This document shows positions 63,045-64,000 of a stretch of 64,000 nucleotides of DNA, one piece after another; positions within the stretch are counted from its first letter, which is position 1; each line of letters opens with the position of its first letter. The DNA lies in the NCBI GenBank assembly GCA_016928395.1, contig JAFGKV010000147.1, positions 18,977 through 82,976 on the forward strand. The letters run 5' to 3'. Made by a program: the position numbers and the translations under genes. This stretch comes from Candidatus Fermentibacterota bacterium. Lineage in GTDB: Bacteria; JAFGKV01. The notes below the pieces were generated by a model. That model searched no databases. It was given only the letters and a program-made list of their open reading frames with translations, and was not told the DNA's origin.

Positions 63045-64000
63045 ATGTTGTCTGGGTCAGCCCCTATCTGCCATTGCCCGTGACCACGGGGGGACGGCGG
63101 CGGATAGGCAGCCTCATGGCGCGATTGTCCCGCCGTCACGAGATAACACTCGTATCCTTCGACCGGGGAGAGGATACCGGCGCCCGGGATGCCAGCAGGG
63201 CTCTGGTTCACGAAGTGCACACGGTCAAGCGCCGCTCGACCAAGAGCGCCGTCAATGCCTTGCTGTGGGCCGCGACGCCGATGCCCTTCATGGCAGTAGC
63301 CAATGGGTTTCACGGGGCCATGGTGCACAGGATCCGCCAGGTCGTGAGGGAGACATCTCCCCATATCATCCACTGTGAGCATTTTCACCTCTGGCACACA
63401 GTAGCGCGGGCGCGGGAGCCCTCGTGGCCACCCGTCATACTGAGTCAACAGGGCGTTGAGTTCCTTGTCACCCAGCGTTTTGCATCGGTGCCGGGGTCAC
63501 CACTCCTTCGAGCCGGGCTGAGGATCGAATTGCAAAAGGCCCGGCGTTGGGAGATTGCCGCGTGCCGGGCGGCAGATGCAGTTGTGGTGGTTTCAGATGA
63601 AGACCGGCGGGTGCTGGCGCGGTACCTTCCCGAGGCACACCTTCGCGTTGTAGAGAACGGCGTGGATGCCGGTGAGTTCTGTCCCGGCGCGGCGGGTATT
63701 GACCCCGTCGGCTCTTTGATGCTATTCGTGGGCACATTCTCGTTTTTCGGCAATCGTGATGCCCTCGCGTACCTTGTTTCGGATATCCTGCCTTCGGTTC
63801 GTTCCGTGCGGCGGGATGCCGTCCTCCGCGTCGTCGGGGAGAATCCGCCCACCGTGGAGGGAGAAGGAGTGGAGTACATGGGGTTCGTCCCCAGCGTCGT
63901 ACCGCATCTTCAGCAGGCGCGCCTCCTTATTGCGCCTCTTCGCACCGGTAGCGGGACGAAGCTGAAGCTGCTGGAGGCAATGGCCTGCGGCATTCCCTTT
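63041..64000 (+). CDS. GT-B glycosyltransferase, cut by the window edge
   Basis: 320 residues are visible from ATG 63041 (overlapping the previous stop) to the end of the window with no stop. The N-terminus MNVVWVSPYLPLPVTTGGRRR and the later LLFVGTFSFFGNRDAL (LMLFVGTFSFFGN), YMGFVPSVVPHL and PLRTGSGTKLKLLEAMACGIPF blocks are typical of GT4-type enzymes (the Rv/TuaH-like branch with GTKLK). The C-terminal 60-80 residues lie outside. It continues the coupled glycan operon. Confidence 0.9.
   Translation, partial: MNVVWVSPYLPLPVTTGGRRRIGSLMARLSRRHEITLVSFDRGEDTGARDASRALVHEVHTVKRRSTKSAVNALLWAATPMPFMAVANGFHGAMVHRIRQVVRETSPHIIHCEHFHLWHTVARAREPSWPPVILSQQGVEFLVTQRFASVPGSPLLRAGLRIELQKARRWEIAACRAADAVVVVSDEDRRVLARYLPEAHLRVVENGVDAGEFCPGAAGIDPVGSLMLFVGTFSFFGNRDALAYLVSDILPSVRSVRRDAVLRVVGENPPTVEGEGVEYMGFVPSVVPHLQQARLLIAPLRTGSGTKLKLLEAMACGIPF

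Overview
The window is one continuous stretch of gene-dense, GC-rich (roughly 60% or more by eye) chromosome from a Gram-negative-type bacterium. Evidence for an outer membrane is an OmpA-type peptidoglycan-binding domain, a putative outer-membrane beta-barrel protein, a vWA lipoprotein and a polysaccharide gene cluster. Housekeeping gene order (tig-clpP-clpX-lon-engB; infC-rpmI-rplT-zapB-like-zapA-6S RNA-rny-xseA-xseB-ispA-dxs-nadK-recN) resembles Deltaproteobacteria-like genomes and related deep lineages. However, thrS and pheST are absent from the infC/rplT locus, so I do not assign a phylum. I see no insertion sequences, prophage, CRISPR array or rRNA.

Layout. 1-5.2 kb: hisC and a UbiA-family phosphoribosyl-lipid synthase (minus strand), a TPR protein, a D-2-hydroxyacid dehydrogenase and a small radical SAM protein. 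5.3-11.6 kb: a protein quality-control block (trigger factor, ClpP, ClpX, Lon, EngB). 11.9-19.6 kb (minus strand): a seven-gene, mostly overlapping operon. In transcription order it encodes a vWA lipoprotein, a PspA/IM30 protein, a membrane-anchored substrate-binding protein fused to an OmpA domain, an ABC permease, an ABC ATPase, a membrane coiled-coil protein and a two-module AAA+ ATPase. This is the best candidate for an under-described system: an ESCRT-III/PspA-like membrane-remodelling module wired to an ABC importer tethered to peptidoglycan. 20.2-24.7 kb: a glycosyltransferase coupled to a large propeller plus barrel surface protein.

25-32.4 kb: four tRNA genes (Pro-GGG, Pro-CGG, Arg-CCT, Val-GAC) interleaved with surE-pcm-dedA, a SLOG/LOG protein, acylphosphatase, apt, a YfgM-like TPR protein, ribosomal proteins bL28 and bS18, then infC-rpmI-rplT and a zapB-like/zapA pair followed by 6S RNA. 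32.7-42.1 kb: rny, exonuclease VII, isoprenoid synthesis (ispA, dxs), NAD kinase, recN and a membrane protein, nearly all overlapping. 42.1-48.8 kb: signalling genes (NYN nuclease, RsbW-like kinase, a large PAS/GAF hybrid histidine kinase, an ECF sigma/anti-sigma pair) and a CpsB-like PHP phosphatase. 49.0-53.3 kb: an exported transglutaminase-like/TPR protein and a CHASE2 adenylate cyclase. 53.4-56.3 kb: a DEAD-box helicase and YchF.

56.3-64 kb: a surface polysaccharide cluster (O-antigen ligase/polymerase-like protein, three GT-B glycosyltransferases, a zinc-ribbon methyltransferase and a GT39-type membrane glycosyltransferase) that runs off the window edge. From 58.2 kb on, the genes overlap head to tail and read as one operon. 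ClpP carries Asn instead of Asp in its catalytic triad, and the core of zapA is strikingly AT-rich (about 41% GC) inside this GC-rich region.
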